Assembly: GCA_046957575.1 (NCBI GenBank)
Contig: JBKUOG010000012.1
Coordinates: 1 to 64,000 of the forward strand
Direction of reading: 5' to 3'
From: UMGS1370 sp046957575
Lineage (GTDB): Bacteria; Bacillota; Clostridia; Lachnospirales; Lachnospiraceae
DNA length: 64,000 nucleotides
The notes beneath the pieces were generated by a model, which made no database searches, was not told where the DNA came from, and saw only the letters and a program-made list of their open reading frames with translations. Positions 16,912 to 24,948 of this stretch are shown in pieces (position 1 is the first letter of the stretch; every line of letters starts with the position of its first letter). Both the position numbers and the translations under genes were made by a program.

Positions 16912-18330
16912 CTACGGCGCTGTTGTCTCTGCTGCGGTTTCTGCTGCTTTTTCTTCTCCTGTCGTTTCTGGTACTGCTGTTTTTGGCACAATCAGTTTTT
17001 GTCCAGCTGTGATCTTATCCTGGTTTTCCAGCCCGTTCCATGCACAGATGTCCTCTAAAGAATTGACGCTCTGATATAATTTAAAGCAAATGCTGTACAG
17101 AGTCTCTCCATCCTGAACTGCATAGTACATCTGCCCTTCTCCAGGCGCTTCCAGAGGTTTTACCGATGTCTGCACACTGTCTGCACTGGTTTCCTGCGGT
17201 TCTGCTTTGGATGTTTTGGCTGCCTGATCCTGTGCTGCTTCTCCGGTTATACCCTTTTGATCCCCGATTTCCTGTATGGCGTCTTTTTGTATGGCAGTTT
17301 CCTGTTCCACGCCTTCCTGTATGCTGACTTTTTGCACGGAATCTTTCTGTATACCAGTTTCCTGCTCCACGCCTTCCTGTATACTGACTTTTTGCATCCC
17401 GTCTCCCTGTACGGGCAGAGCCTCTTCAGCAGAGTCTTCGGTTGGGAATACGTTGCCTGCCACCTGCTCTATTTCTATATTGAAATCATCCTCCCTTTTC
17501 GGCGTTTCCTTTATGCCTTGATTTTTCGCGCTTTCCCAGCCCTCGTATCCTTCCGGAAGGACAGAGGCAATTACCGTCTCCATCTCCCGCATTTTTTCAT
17601 AATTATTAAACATGGCTGTTCCCCCAGCCAGTACCAGCACTGCCAATGCACTGCACAAACCGCCCAGTACATTGACTGTATTTTTGCGGCTTGCTGTCTG
17701 GTTTTTCTTTTCTTCCATTTTTTGTCTGAAATCCCGGATTACCGGATCGCTTTCTCCTGTCTCGATCCGTTTATTATCTTTTCTTGAAATCATGTAATCC
17801 TGCATCATCTGGTTGCGCTCATAGTAAATATAATGGCCTTCCAGTTTATAAAATCCATCTCTGGATGTTATGTAGATGGCTTCGTCTCCTTCCAGTCCGC
17901 CATTTAAATACATGATTTGATTTTTCCCATTAAAATACTGGGTGTGCTGTTTCCAATAATTTAATGGACTTAAGGTGCATCCAGGCACTCCGCATAAAAA
18001 CCATCCCTGAATCGTCCTTTTCGGGAACTTGTCCTCTATGCTCTGATAGGCCCGTTTCCATGCCTCTTCTGTAAATTCAACATTTTCCCCTTCGCGGGTC
18101 ACACCGTCCATTTCAAGCGCCCCATCTACAAAAATAAAGGGCACTCCCTCATGCTCTTCTGCGCTTCCCAAAAGCAGGCCAGCCCGCAGGTCTTGTCCTC
18201 CCGCGGGATAAAGCCGCTTTAAATACGTATTCACATAGTCCTCAATGTACAAACGAACCATCTGGTCTCTTTCCCCTATCTGCCGAATGTTTTTCGGCAG
18301 TTTCGGGAATGGATTATACAATTCTCCCAT
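16912..18330 (-). CDS. LysM-domain membrane protein with MPN-like N-terminal domain
   Basis: 472 aa. Residues 1-190 form a soluble domain without an obvious name. Its pattern (LRAGLLLGSAEEHEGVPFIF, then IQGWFLCGVPGCTLSPLNYW) is reminiscent of MPN/JAB folds, but the metal-binding HxH is replaced by LCG. One TM follows (about 221-241; VLGGLCSALAVLVLAGGTAMF), then a Gln/Glu-rich linker with imperfect tandem repeats (KVSIQEGVEQETGIQKD and relatives). A C-terminal LysM (YAVQDGETLYSICFKLY...AGQKLIVPK) should bind peptidoglycan if it faces outside. The LysM call is firm and the MPN comparison is my inference. Adjacent to yyaC (64 nt). Confidence 0.7.
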   Translation of the reverse strand: MGELYNPFPKLPKNIRQIGERDQMVRLYIEDYVNTYLKRLYPAGGQDLRAGLLLGSAEEHEGVPFIFVDGALEMDGVTREGENVEFTEEAWKRAYQSIEDKFPKRTIQGWFLCGVPGCTLSPLNYWKQHTQYFNGKNQIMYLNGGLEGDEAIYITSRDGFYKLEGHYIYYERNQMMQDYMISRKDNKRIETGESDPVIRDFRQKMEEKKNQTASRKNTVNVLGGLCSALAVLVLAGGTAMFNNYEKMREMETVIASVLPEGYEGWESAKNQGIKETPKREDDFNIEIEQVAGNVFPTEDSAEEALPVQGDGMQKVSIQEGVEQETGIQKDSVQKVSIQEGVEQETAIQKDAIQEIGDQKGITGEAAQDQAAKTSKAEPQETSADSVQTSVKPLEAPGEGQMYYAVQDGETLYSICFKLYQSVNSLEDICAWNGLENQDKITAGQKLIVPKTAVPETTGEEKAAETAAETTAP

Positions 18331-18394
18331 TGCGTTTCCCCCTGCTCTTCTATTCTATCCCATTAAGGATAGCACAGAATGTCTGCGAAACTTG

Positions 18395-18991
18395 TCAAAC
18401 TACGGCTGCTTTTGCACATAATTTATCGACAAGAAAAATGCTTTCGCTGATGCAGTCCGCCAAACGCATTACCACAGCCAGACGTACGCTTTGCAGCATA
18501 AGCGGATCGTAATTGCCGCATCCTCCTACAATGCCGGTTATAAAAATGTCCCCAACTGCTCCAAGTTCTTTGCTCACACCAAGTCCGGGCTTTAACGCCC
18601 CCCGTCCCAGGGTCACATATCCCACATGATCGGATTTTCCCACTGAAGCGTCAATGGCTACCACTGCATGATCCGGGTAACTTTCCCTCAAAAACCGCAT
18701 ATACTCTTCCAGATTCATGGCGTGAACCGGCTTTTCTAATGTGCCAAATACCTGAAAATCTGCGCTTTGCTTTCCTTTTAATTTATACCCAATCAGGGGG
18801 CCCAGACTGTCTCCGGTCGATCGATCTGTGCCAATACATAAAAATACCACTCCCTTTTTTCCTCTGTGCAATTCCTCTAAAATCATTTCATACAGCTGTG
18901 CTGCCAGAGTCCCTGCATCAAACCCCCGATGTGTATCATAATAATATATTTCCTGCTGCCCCCGAACAGCAATACGTTCCCAAAATTTCAT
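18395..18991 (-). CDS. yyaC: Spore protease YyaC
   Basis: 198 aa protein of the YyaC family, related in fold to hydrogenase-maturation (HybD) and germination (GPR) proteases and found in endospore formers. Visible: VVFLCIGTDRSTGDSLGPLI, AIDASVGKSDHVGYV and GDIFITGIVGG. The exact substrate is unsettled. Its presence, with spoVG, is the main evidence that the host sporulates. A 3'-repeat element lies just upstream, between it and the lipoprotein gene. Confidence 0.88.
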   Translation of the reverse strand: MKFWERIAVRGQQEIYYYDTHRGFDAGTLAAQLYEMILEELHRGKKGVVFLCIGTDRSTGDSLGPLIGYKLKGKQSADFQVFGTLEKPVHAMNLEEYMRFLRESYPDHAVVAIDASVGKSDHVGYVTLGRGALKPGLGVSKELGAVGDIFITGIVGGCGNYDPLMLQSVRLAVVMRLADCISESIFLVDKLCAKAAVV

Positions 18992-19096
18992 TTCTTACCG
19001 CCTTGTTCACCCATTTATTTTCATTACTAACTATTTCTCATTATAGGCAGCGGTAAGAAGTTTTATGCACAAACGCGGCTGAAAATCGCAGTAATT

Positions 19097-19183
19097 GTAA
19101 CAATTCAGCCATGCATCTTCTTGCCCGCCTGTGGCGGACAAGAAGCGTCTGGCGTCTGAATCTTCGCATGGCTGAACTGTTAC
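19097..19183. repeat. Dispersed palindromic element, copy 1 (short form)
   Basis: 87 bp bounded by near-perfect 17-nt inverted ends (GTAACAATTCAGCCATG and CATGGCTGAACTGTTAC). It contains an inner inverted pair CTTCTTGCCCGC/GCGGACAAGAAG. It begins 17 nt after the lipoprotein stop. A second, longer copy is at 40114-40264 in the same position relative to spoVG. Confidence 0.85.
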
Positions 19184-19200
19184 CAGTAATTTTGCTGGAA

Positions 19201-19821
19201 CTACTCGCTTCCAAGGAGCGCTCCCAATAATTGCGCGATCTGTTCCTCGCTTAATTTTCCGTTTTCTTCCTGTGAAGAACTGCGCTTTTCCTCTTCCTGT
19301 CCGGCAATTAATATTCTGTCTGCAGTTTCTTCTGTAATAGTATCTCCCCAGAAAGTCAGTTTCCATTTGCCGTCTTCTTTTACCATGTTAGCCTGCATGG
19401 TATCTCCCGAAACAGCCTCTAAAATGTAGACTGTAGCCTCATCTCCTCTTATATAAGTCTCCATTGCCTGGAAATCGGCTGAAGGATAGTCTTCATCTGA
19501 ATATTCATAAGCAAACTCCTGAAGCATCGGCATCATGGAAATCAAATCCTCTCCACTGATTTCAAATTCCATTCCAGTTATCGCTCCAATCAGCCCCATT
19601 GTGGCCTCAATTCCTAATGTTATATCTCTCGTTGTTCTCTCGTCCAGACATTCCATCATCGCCGCTGCATCCATGTGATTATAAGCCCTTTCCAGTTCCT
19701 CTACTGTGTCTCCCGGAAGGGGTTCCCATGTATGGGGCGATGCTGTACATCCTCCGGCCATAACTGCTGCCAGACAAACAGCAGCCAGACTTTTTCCTCT
19801 GTTTATCATTTTCTTACTCAT
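19201..19821 (-). CDS. Putative lipoprotein, DUF-like
   Basis: 206 aa from ATG 19821, which has GGAGG 5 nt upstream; an earlier in-frame codon at 19842 lacks one. Signal peptide with lipobox VMAGGC, so probably lipid-anchored. The mature part has a small NTF2/Cif-like pattern (LERAYNHMDAAAMMECLDE, GDTMQANMVKEDGKWKLTFW) and an acidic, Glu/Ser-rich tail. No enzyme motif. It sits downstream of the wall-binding protein of the signalling island. Function not recognised. Confidence 0.7.
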   Translation of the reverse strand: MSKKMINRGKSLAAVCLAAVMAGGCTASPHTWEPLPGDTVEELERAYNHMDAAAMMECLDERTTRDITLGIEATMGLIGAITGMEFEISGEDLISMMPMLQEFAYEYSDEDYPSADFQAMETYIRGDEATVYILEAVSGDTMQANMVKEDGKWKLTFWGDTITEETADRILIAGQEEEKRSSSQEENGKLSEEQIAQLLGALLGSE

Positions 19822-19969
19822 GTTATCCTCCTGTTGCAGCAAGCAAACAGTTTTCTTCTGTTTGCAGTAATACTATTACAAAGTCCCTGCTGGCAAAATC
19901 TTTCCTGCAGCAGGGACTTATATTATTTGTTAATAATCTGGAACGGCTGCCATCAACCAGTTTCCCAGA

Positions 19970-20731
19970 CTACTGGAATGAGATTCTGGATGCCATATCC
20001 TCTGTAAATGCTTCTAAGTGTTCTCTCGTCATAAACGGCCCAAGGCGCTTCTTTGCTTCTTTTTCCATCTCTTCGATTCTTCTTTCCCGGTACTCCTGGC
20101 TGGTTCCAGAAATGCCGGACAAATACGTCTCTTCTATCTCCTCCATTGCAATATCAACTCGGTCCTGTACGGTTGCCATCTGTACCCAGGAACCGCCTTC
20201 CCGGACATAAATCCTTCCGCTGCCATCATACTTTAATCCCTGCTCATCATCTATTTCGCTGGTTTTAATTGCACCTGCGTCTGCCGGATCTGCAAAATAC
20301 CAGCCGATATCTCTGTCCTCCTTTTTCACTGCCGGTTCAAAATATCCCATTGCCATCTTTCCATCTTCATGGAAGTAATACTTTTTCCCATTTTGAACCT
20401 TCCATTCACTTCTCAGCATAAATCCATTCTTTTCGTTAAAATAGTACCAGTTTCCATCAATTTGTTTCCATCCGGAAGCCCTGGAACCATCTGCATTCAT
20501 GTAATACCATTCTTCCTGATAAGGAAGCCATCCGGTTACCATATAGCCGTTTTCTCCAAAGCTATACCACTTTCCATCAATTTCTACCATAAAGCCAGTT
20601 GCGTAGTCCCCATTGTCCAGTTCATACCACCAGCCTTTCTCATTGCTCTTCCACTCTCCTGCCCATGCGGTGACAGACATGGACAATGCCGCTGCTGCTG
20701 TTAATACTGCAAGTTTCATTTTCTTCTTCAT
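19970..20731 (-). CDS. Secreted choline-binding-type repeat protein
   Basis: 253 aa. Signal peptide (cut after AWA), then five to six aromatic wall-binding repeats from about 26 to 135 (GWWYELDNGDYATGF, GKWYSFGENGYMVTGW, EWYYMNADGSRASGW, GNWYYFNEKNGF, KYYFHEDGKM). The C-terminal part is charged and helical with no domain I recognise (MEEIEETYLSGI...). It probably coats the cell surface. It lies 57 nt downstream of the PASTA kinase gene on the same strand, so it may belong to that operon and be an output or target of it. Confidence 0.78.
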   Translation of the reverse strand: MKKKMKLAVLTAAAALSMSVTAWAGEWKSNEKGWWYELDNGDYATGFMVEIDGKWYSFGENGYMVTGWLPYQEEWYYMNADGSRASGWKQIDGNWYYFNEKNGFMLRSEWKVQNGKKYYFHEDGKMAMGYFEPAVKKEDRDIGWYFADPADAGAIKTSEIDDEQGLKYDGSGRIYVREGGSWVQMATVQDRVDIAMEEIEETYLSGISGTSQEYRERRIEEMEKEAKKRLGPFMTREHLEAFTEDMASRISFQ

Positions 20732-20788
20732 AATAGTTCTCTCCTTTATGTTATATAATAATATTGTGATACCGGATTGCTAATATAT

Positions 20789-23047
20789 TTAATTTGGTAC
20801 CCGCACATTTGTGCCAATTAAGTCATCCAGACTCACATCTCCTCCTCCAGGCGCCTGTACCTGTGCTTTTGTTTCCGCTTCTGTAGCCGGTTCTGTTGGG
20901 GCTGGTGTCTCTGGCTGGGGCGCTGGGGTCGGCGCTGGGGTCGGTGCGGGAGTCTGTGCTGGGGCTGGCTCTGGAATCGGGTTCGATGTCGGCGTTGGCT
21001 GAGCAGGCGCCTGAGTTGCCTTTGGCGCATTCTCCTGATTTACGGTCCTGTTTTCCACTGGTTTCCTTCCCTTGCTGACTGTCAGTGTGATCACAGTACC
21101 TGTTTCAACCATATTTGCCTTTCCATCTGCAGACGGCTTAATATCCTGTGAAATAATCTGACCTTCTTCATAACTGCTGCTGTACTCTTCCACAGTGCGG
21201 TAAGTCAGGCCTGCTTCTTCCAATAGTGCAGCGGCATCTGCAAGTTTCATAACTTCTACATCCGGAACCTCCACCATTTCAATCCCTGCGCTGACTAATA
21301 CATTCACCTTATCTCCCTGATTCAGCGTTGTTCCCGCTTCTTCTGACTGCCTGATAATCTGGCCTTTTGGCACAGTACTGCTGTACTCTTCTTCCTTAAC
21401 CAGATAGATACTTTTTTCACTCAGCAGTTCTACGGCTGCATCATAATCCATTCCTGTAATATCCGGCATTTCCACAGTAAGAGAGGTATCTACTCCGTCT
21501 TCTCCTAAAGAAATAACCAGTTCGATAGCTGCTCCCTCTTTTTCCACCCTTATATTTTCTTCCAGATTCTGACTGATAACCGTACCTGGCGTTTTGGGCG
21601 ACTGCTCCCGTTTTACTGTAACGGAAAAGCCTCGTTCCTCCAACAGACTAAGGGCTTCTTCTTCAGTTTTATCCAGTACAGACGGCACTGTAATCATTTC
21701 TACGCCGCCGCAAATGGTAACGATGATTTCACTGCCTCGGTTCATAACCTGTATATCCCGGTTGGATGGATTCTGAAGCAGAATTTTGTCTGCCGGAATT
21801 ACCTTATCATATTGTTTGGTATCCGCTACCCGCATTTGAAGTCCGATTTCATCACATTGGGCCTGAGCTTCTTCGACATATTCGTTGACCAGATTGGGCA
21901 CTCTTACCTGATTTTTGTCAATCTTGCTTTCAATATTGAAAAATGAGGTATTTAGCTGAATAACTCCTGTAACCATTAATACTGCCACAGCAATGATCCC
22001 TGCGCCGATTACTCCTGCGCCAATTAAAATCCACCTGGGAACTCCCAGTCCCAAGTCCTTATCTTTGGTAATTTCCCGTTCTTTTACCTCTGCAGCCAAA
22101 AGTTCCTTTTGAAATTCTTCTGCGGACTGGGTTCTGTCACAAACTTTTACATTCATGGCATTCATAATGGCAGTTTCTACACTCCTGGGAATCTGAACAC
22201 CCAGCTTTGACGGGCGTTTTACCAAATCCTTTGCCCTGCGCTCCATTGCATCATCCGGTGTTATCCCGGTCAACATCTTGTAAAAAGTTGCTGCCATCGC
22301 ATATACATCCGTCCAGGGTCCCTGATCACTGCGGCTCCGGTACTGTTCTTCAGGTGCATAACCTGCTTTAATGATAACCGATAAACTCTTGCTGTATTTG
22401 GTTGTTGCATACCTGGATGCCCCAAAGTCGCACAGTTTCACGCTGCCGTCTTTTAAAAGATAAATGTTATCTGGAGCCACATCTCTGTGAAGAATCCCTT
22501 CTTTATGTACTTTTTCCAGAGCAGTCAGCATCGTAAGAACTATAGGCATTGCTTCTTCCAGAGACATTTTTCCTTCCCGCTCCAGCCTGTCCTTTAACGT
22601 CTCGCCCTCCAGATATTCCATGATAATATAAGCTGTATTGTTATCTTTAAAACAGTCAAATACATGTACAATATCCGGTTCATTCTGGAATTTTGCCAAC
22701 CGCTTGGCTTCTTCTACAATGTTTTTAAGTCCAGCCTGAAACTGCTCTTCTTTCTCCCCGCTGTATACCGTTACCACTGTCTGGGTTGGCATTCGGGTAG
22801 AAAACTCACTGGGCATATACTCCTTAATCGCCACTTTCATATTCAGGCGGGTGTCATAGCCCAGATAAGTAATTCCAAAGCCGCCAAATCCCAGCACCCT
22901 GCCGATAATATAGCGCTCATGGAGCATTGTTCCCGGAGTAATGTGATAGGCTTCCTGTGCTGGTGTTCCTCTCATATATCCGCAATAAGGACATATGTCA
23001 AACGCTTCATCAAATTCTTCCATACATCCCATACATCTAGTTTTCAT
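20789..23047 (-). CDS. Zinc-ribbon Ser/Thr kinase with four PASTA domains
   Basis: 752 aa transmembrane kinase of the PrkC/PknB type. Order: CxxC-x10-CxxC zinc ribbon (C5, C8, C19, C22); kinase domain about 46-315 with GFGGFG loop, K75, H187-R188-D189 and D207-F208-G209; TM about 338-364; four PASTA repeats (about 379-448, 449-515, 519-588, 589-660); Pro/Ala/Thr tail. PASTA domains bind peptidoglycan fragments. The catalytic loop is HRDVAPDN, with Ala where Ser/Thr kinases usually carry Lys. The N-terminal zinc ribbon is unlike PrkC. It is the last kinase of the island, 28 nt after the pseudokinase stop. Confidence 0.9.
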   Translation of the reverse strand: MKTRCMGCMEEFDEAFDICPYCGYMRGTPAQEAYHITPGTMLHERYIIGRVLGFGGFGITYLGYDTRLNMKVAIKEYMPSEFSTRMPTQTVVTVYSGEKEEQFQAGLKNIVEEAKRLAKFQNEPDIVHVFDCFKDNNTAYIIMEYLEGETLKDRLEREGKMSLEEAMPIVLTMLTALEKVHKEGILHRDVAPDNIYLLKDGSVKLCDFGASRYATTKYSKSLSVIIKAGYAPEEQYRSRSDQGPWTDVYAMAATFYKMLTGITPDDAMERRAKDLVKRPSKLGVQIPRSVETAIMNAMNVKVCDRTQSAEEFQKELLAAEVKEREITKDKDLGLGVPRWILIGAGVIGAGIIAVAVLMVTGVIQLNTSFFNIESKIDKNQVRVPNLVNEYVEEAQAQCDEIGLQMRVADTKQYDKVIPADKILLQNPSNRDIQVMNRGSEIIVTICGGVEMITVPSVLDKTEEEALSLLEERGFSVTVKREQSPKTPGTVISQNLEENIRVEKEGAAIELVISLGEDGVDTSLTVEMPDITGMDYDAAVELLSEKSIYLVKEEEYSSTVPKGQIIRQSEEAGTTLNQGDKVNVLVSAGIEMVEVPDVEVMKLADAAALLEEAGLTYRTVEEYSSSYEEGQIISQDIKPSADGKANMVETGTVITLTVSKGRKPVENRTVNQENAPKATQAPAQPTPTSNPIPEPAPAQTPAPTPAPTPAPQPETPAPTEPATEAETKAQVQAPGGGDVSLDDLIGTNVRVPN

Positions 23048-23075
23048 TATTTTTTATCCTCTTTCGCGATTCTTA

Positions 23076-24927
23076 TTAAACTGCTGCTATCTCCGGAGCA
23101 GATGGAGATGGTTGTTCCTCTACAGGCGCAGACGGCATGCTCTCTATTGGTACGGGAGACAGCGGTACGCTCCCCCCCGGCTCAGGCAAAACAGATTCCT
23201 TAGATGGTACGGTCCCTGTTTCACCAGTGAGACTGGATTCCTGCTTTTCTTCGCCGCCTGTTTCCTCTGGCGGTTTTGTCTCTGTCTGCGTTTCCCTTGG
23301 CGGTTTTGTCTCTGCCTGTGTTTCCTTTGGCAGTTTTGTCTCTGTCTGCGTTTCCTTTGGCAGTTTTGTCTCTGCCTGCGTCTCCTCTGGAGGTTTTGTC
23401 TCTGCCTGTGTTTCCTTTGGCGGTTTTGTCTCTGCCTGTGTTTCCTTTGGCGGTTTTGTNNNNNNNNNNNNNNNNNNNNNNNNNNNNNNNNNNNNNNNNN
23501 NNNNNNNNNNNNNNNNNNNNNNNNNNNNNNNNNNNNNNNNNNNNNNNNNNNNNNNNNNNCTCTGTCTGCGTTTCCTTTGGCGGTTTTGTCTCTGCCTGTG
23601 TTTCCTCTGGCGGCTTTGTCTCTGTCTGCGTTTCCTTTGGCGGTTTTGTCTCTGCCTGTGTTTCCTCTGGCGGCGGACCGCCGCTTACTGTAACGACAAT
23701 TTTCGACCCAAGCGAAATCGAACTCTCGTCCCAAACTTCAGGATTTTGTCCAATGATAATACCAGCAGGTATGGCATCGTCATATATTTTCTCCTCTGCT
23801 GTTTCAAGGATTAATCCAAATTCCCTGCAGGTCTTTTCTGCAGTTTCTACATCCAGATTTACCAGATTCGGAACTCTTACCTGATTTTGTTCCGTCTGAT
23901 TTAAAAATTGCGGGCCGATTTTCCTATCATTTATCTGAAAAACAACTATCCCTGTAATCATTGCAATACTCAGGGCCGCTGTTCCAAAGATAAGTTGACG
24001 GAGAATTTTTTTATCTTTCCGCTTCGGAGTTTTACTCCGTTTTCCTTTTGCGTTCCCCCAAAATTCCAATTCAAAGTTCTGTATATCTTTTGTCCTGTAA
24101 TGAACCGCCTTTTCCAAACCGTTTTTTATTGCTTTTTTCTCATTTGGCCGGAGCCTGCACCGCATCTTGGAAAAATCCGCGCCTTCTTCGTACGTTTTTC
24201 CTGCTGCCAGATAAAAAAGCGCGGCTGACAGTCCATATATATCGGTCCATGGCCCAGGAGTTCCATAGTCCAAACTGTCCAGATGACCACATATACATCT
24301 TGCTGATTCCGGCGTCCTCAAAATCAGAGCATTTTCCGGCGTCACCCAAAAGCTGTCTTCACTTATGTTTCCATGCACAATTCCATTTTGCTGCAATTTT
24401 TCCACAGTTTGCATAGCTGCTTTCATCAGTGCTTTCCGTTCCTGCGGTTTTAAGTTTTTCCCTTCTGCATAATCTCTTAATACAGGCAAATCATGATATT
24501 CTGAAACCATATATGCTGTATTGTTTTCCTGAAAACAACTGTATACCTGTGCAATATCCGGTTCCATATAAAGATGCATCAGTTTCCTTGCATTGCCTGC
24601 AAACGTCTCCAGGCCCTTATCAAACAATTCTGTTCTAGTCTGTGCAGTAAAGATACTTACGCCTTTTCCGTCAGATCTGGATACGCAGTAATCTGGAAAA
24701 AACTCCTGTATCAGCACCTTTCTTTCAAAAATCGTGTCCCAGCCAATATAAATTATGTCTGTTTCCCGTTTTGCCTGAACTGTCCCTGCAATATACCTGT
24801 TTTGAAGTTTTATGCCAGGAGACAAATAATTTTTTTCCTCCTGCATCCAAACCTGACCTGCGCCGCAGTATGGACACTGGCGAAGACCCTCCTCATACTC
24901 TTCCATGCATTCCAAGCAACGTATCAT
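23076..24927 (-). CDS. Zinc-ribbon PASTA pseudokinase with tandem-repeat tail (spans assembly gap)
   Basis: Same plan as its neighbours: zinc ribbon C4, C7, C18, C21; kinase-like fold about 45-290; TM about 311-331; one PASTA (about 349-418); then a 10-residue repeat (ETKPPKETQT type). Catalytic residues are lost: the glycine loop is GTVQAKRETD, VAIK is VLIQ (Q74), HRD is H185-G186-N187, DFG is replaced by RTP, and the activation loop is shortened. The 100-N gap at 23460-23559 shifts the frame; naive translation stops at 23221. In the repeat's true frame the protein continues through a Pro/Ser/Glu-rich tail to TAA at 23076-23078. Likely an allosteric or scaffold partner of the adjacent kinases. 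Confidence 0.85.
23251..23679 (-). repeat. 30-bp in-frame tandem repeat with assembly gap
   Basis: About ten visible 30-bp units (six complete before 23460, three complete after 23560, plus partial ends), each encoding a KPP(K/E)ETQ(A/T)ET decapeptide on the minus strand. Units vary by a few bases. The gap edges are in phase with the unit, so the missing piece should be a multiple of 30 bp. Confidence 0.9.
23460..23559. other. Assembly gap (100 N)
   Basis: Exactly 100 undetermined bases, a conventional placeholder length, inside the tandem repeat. The stated length is not a multiple of 3 and breaks the reading frame. Confidence 0.95.
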
Positions 24928-24948
24928 ATCTTAATTTCCTCTCTTTTG

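Noticed and set aside
20811..21078. Plus-strand Gly/Ala/Val-rich ORFs and other overlapping small ORFs
   Set aside because: Antisense of the Pro/Ala/Thr tail of the PASTA kinase; low complexity keeps several frames open.
23251..23679. CRISPR-like regular 30-bp repeats
   Set aside because: Units are contiguous with no spacers and encode an in-frame decapeptide.
23144..23734. Long open frames on both strands across the N gap
   Set aside because: They are off-frame readings of the 30-bp tandem repeat; the KPP-ETQ frame joins the PASTA domain and gives a natural C-terminus.
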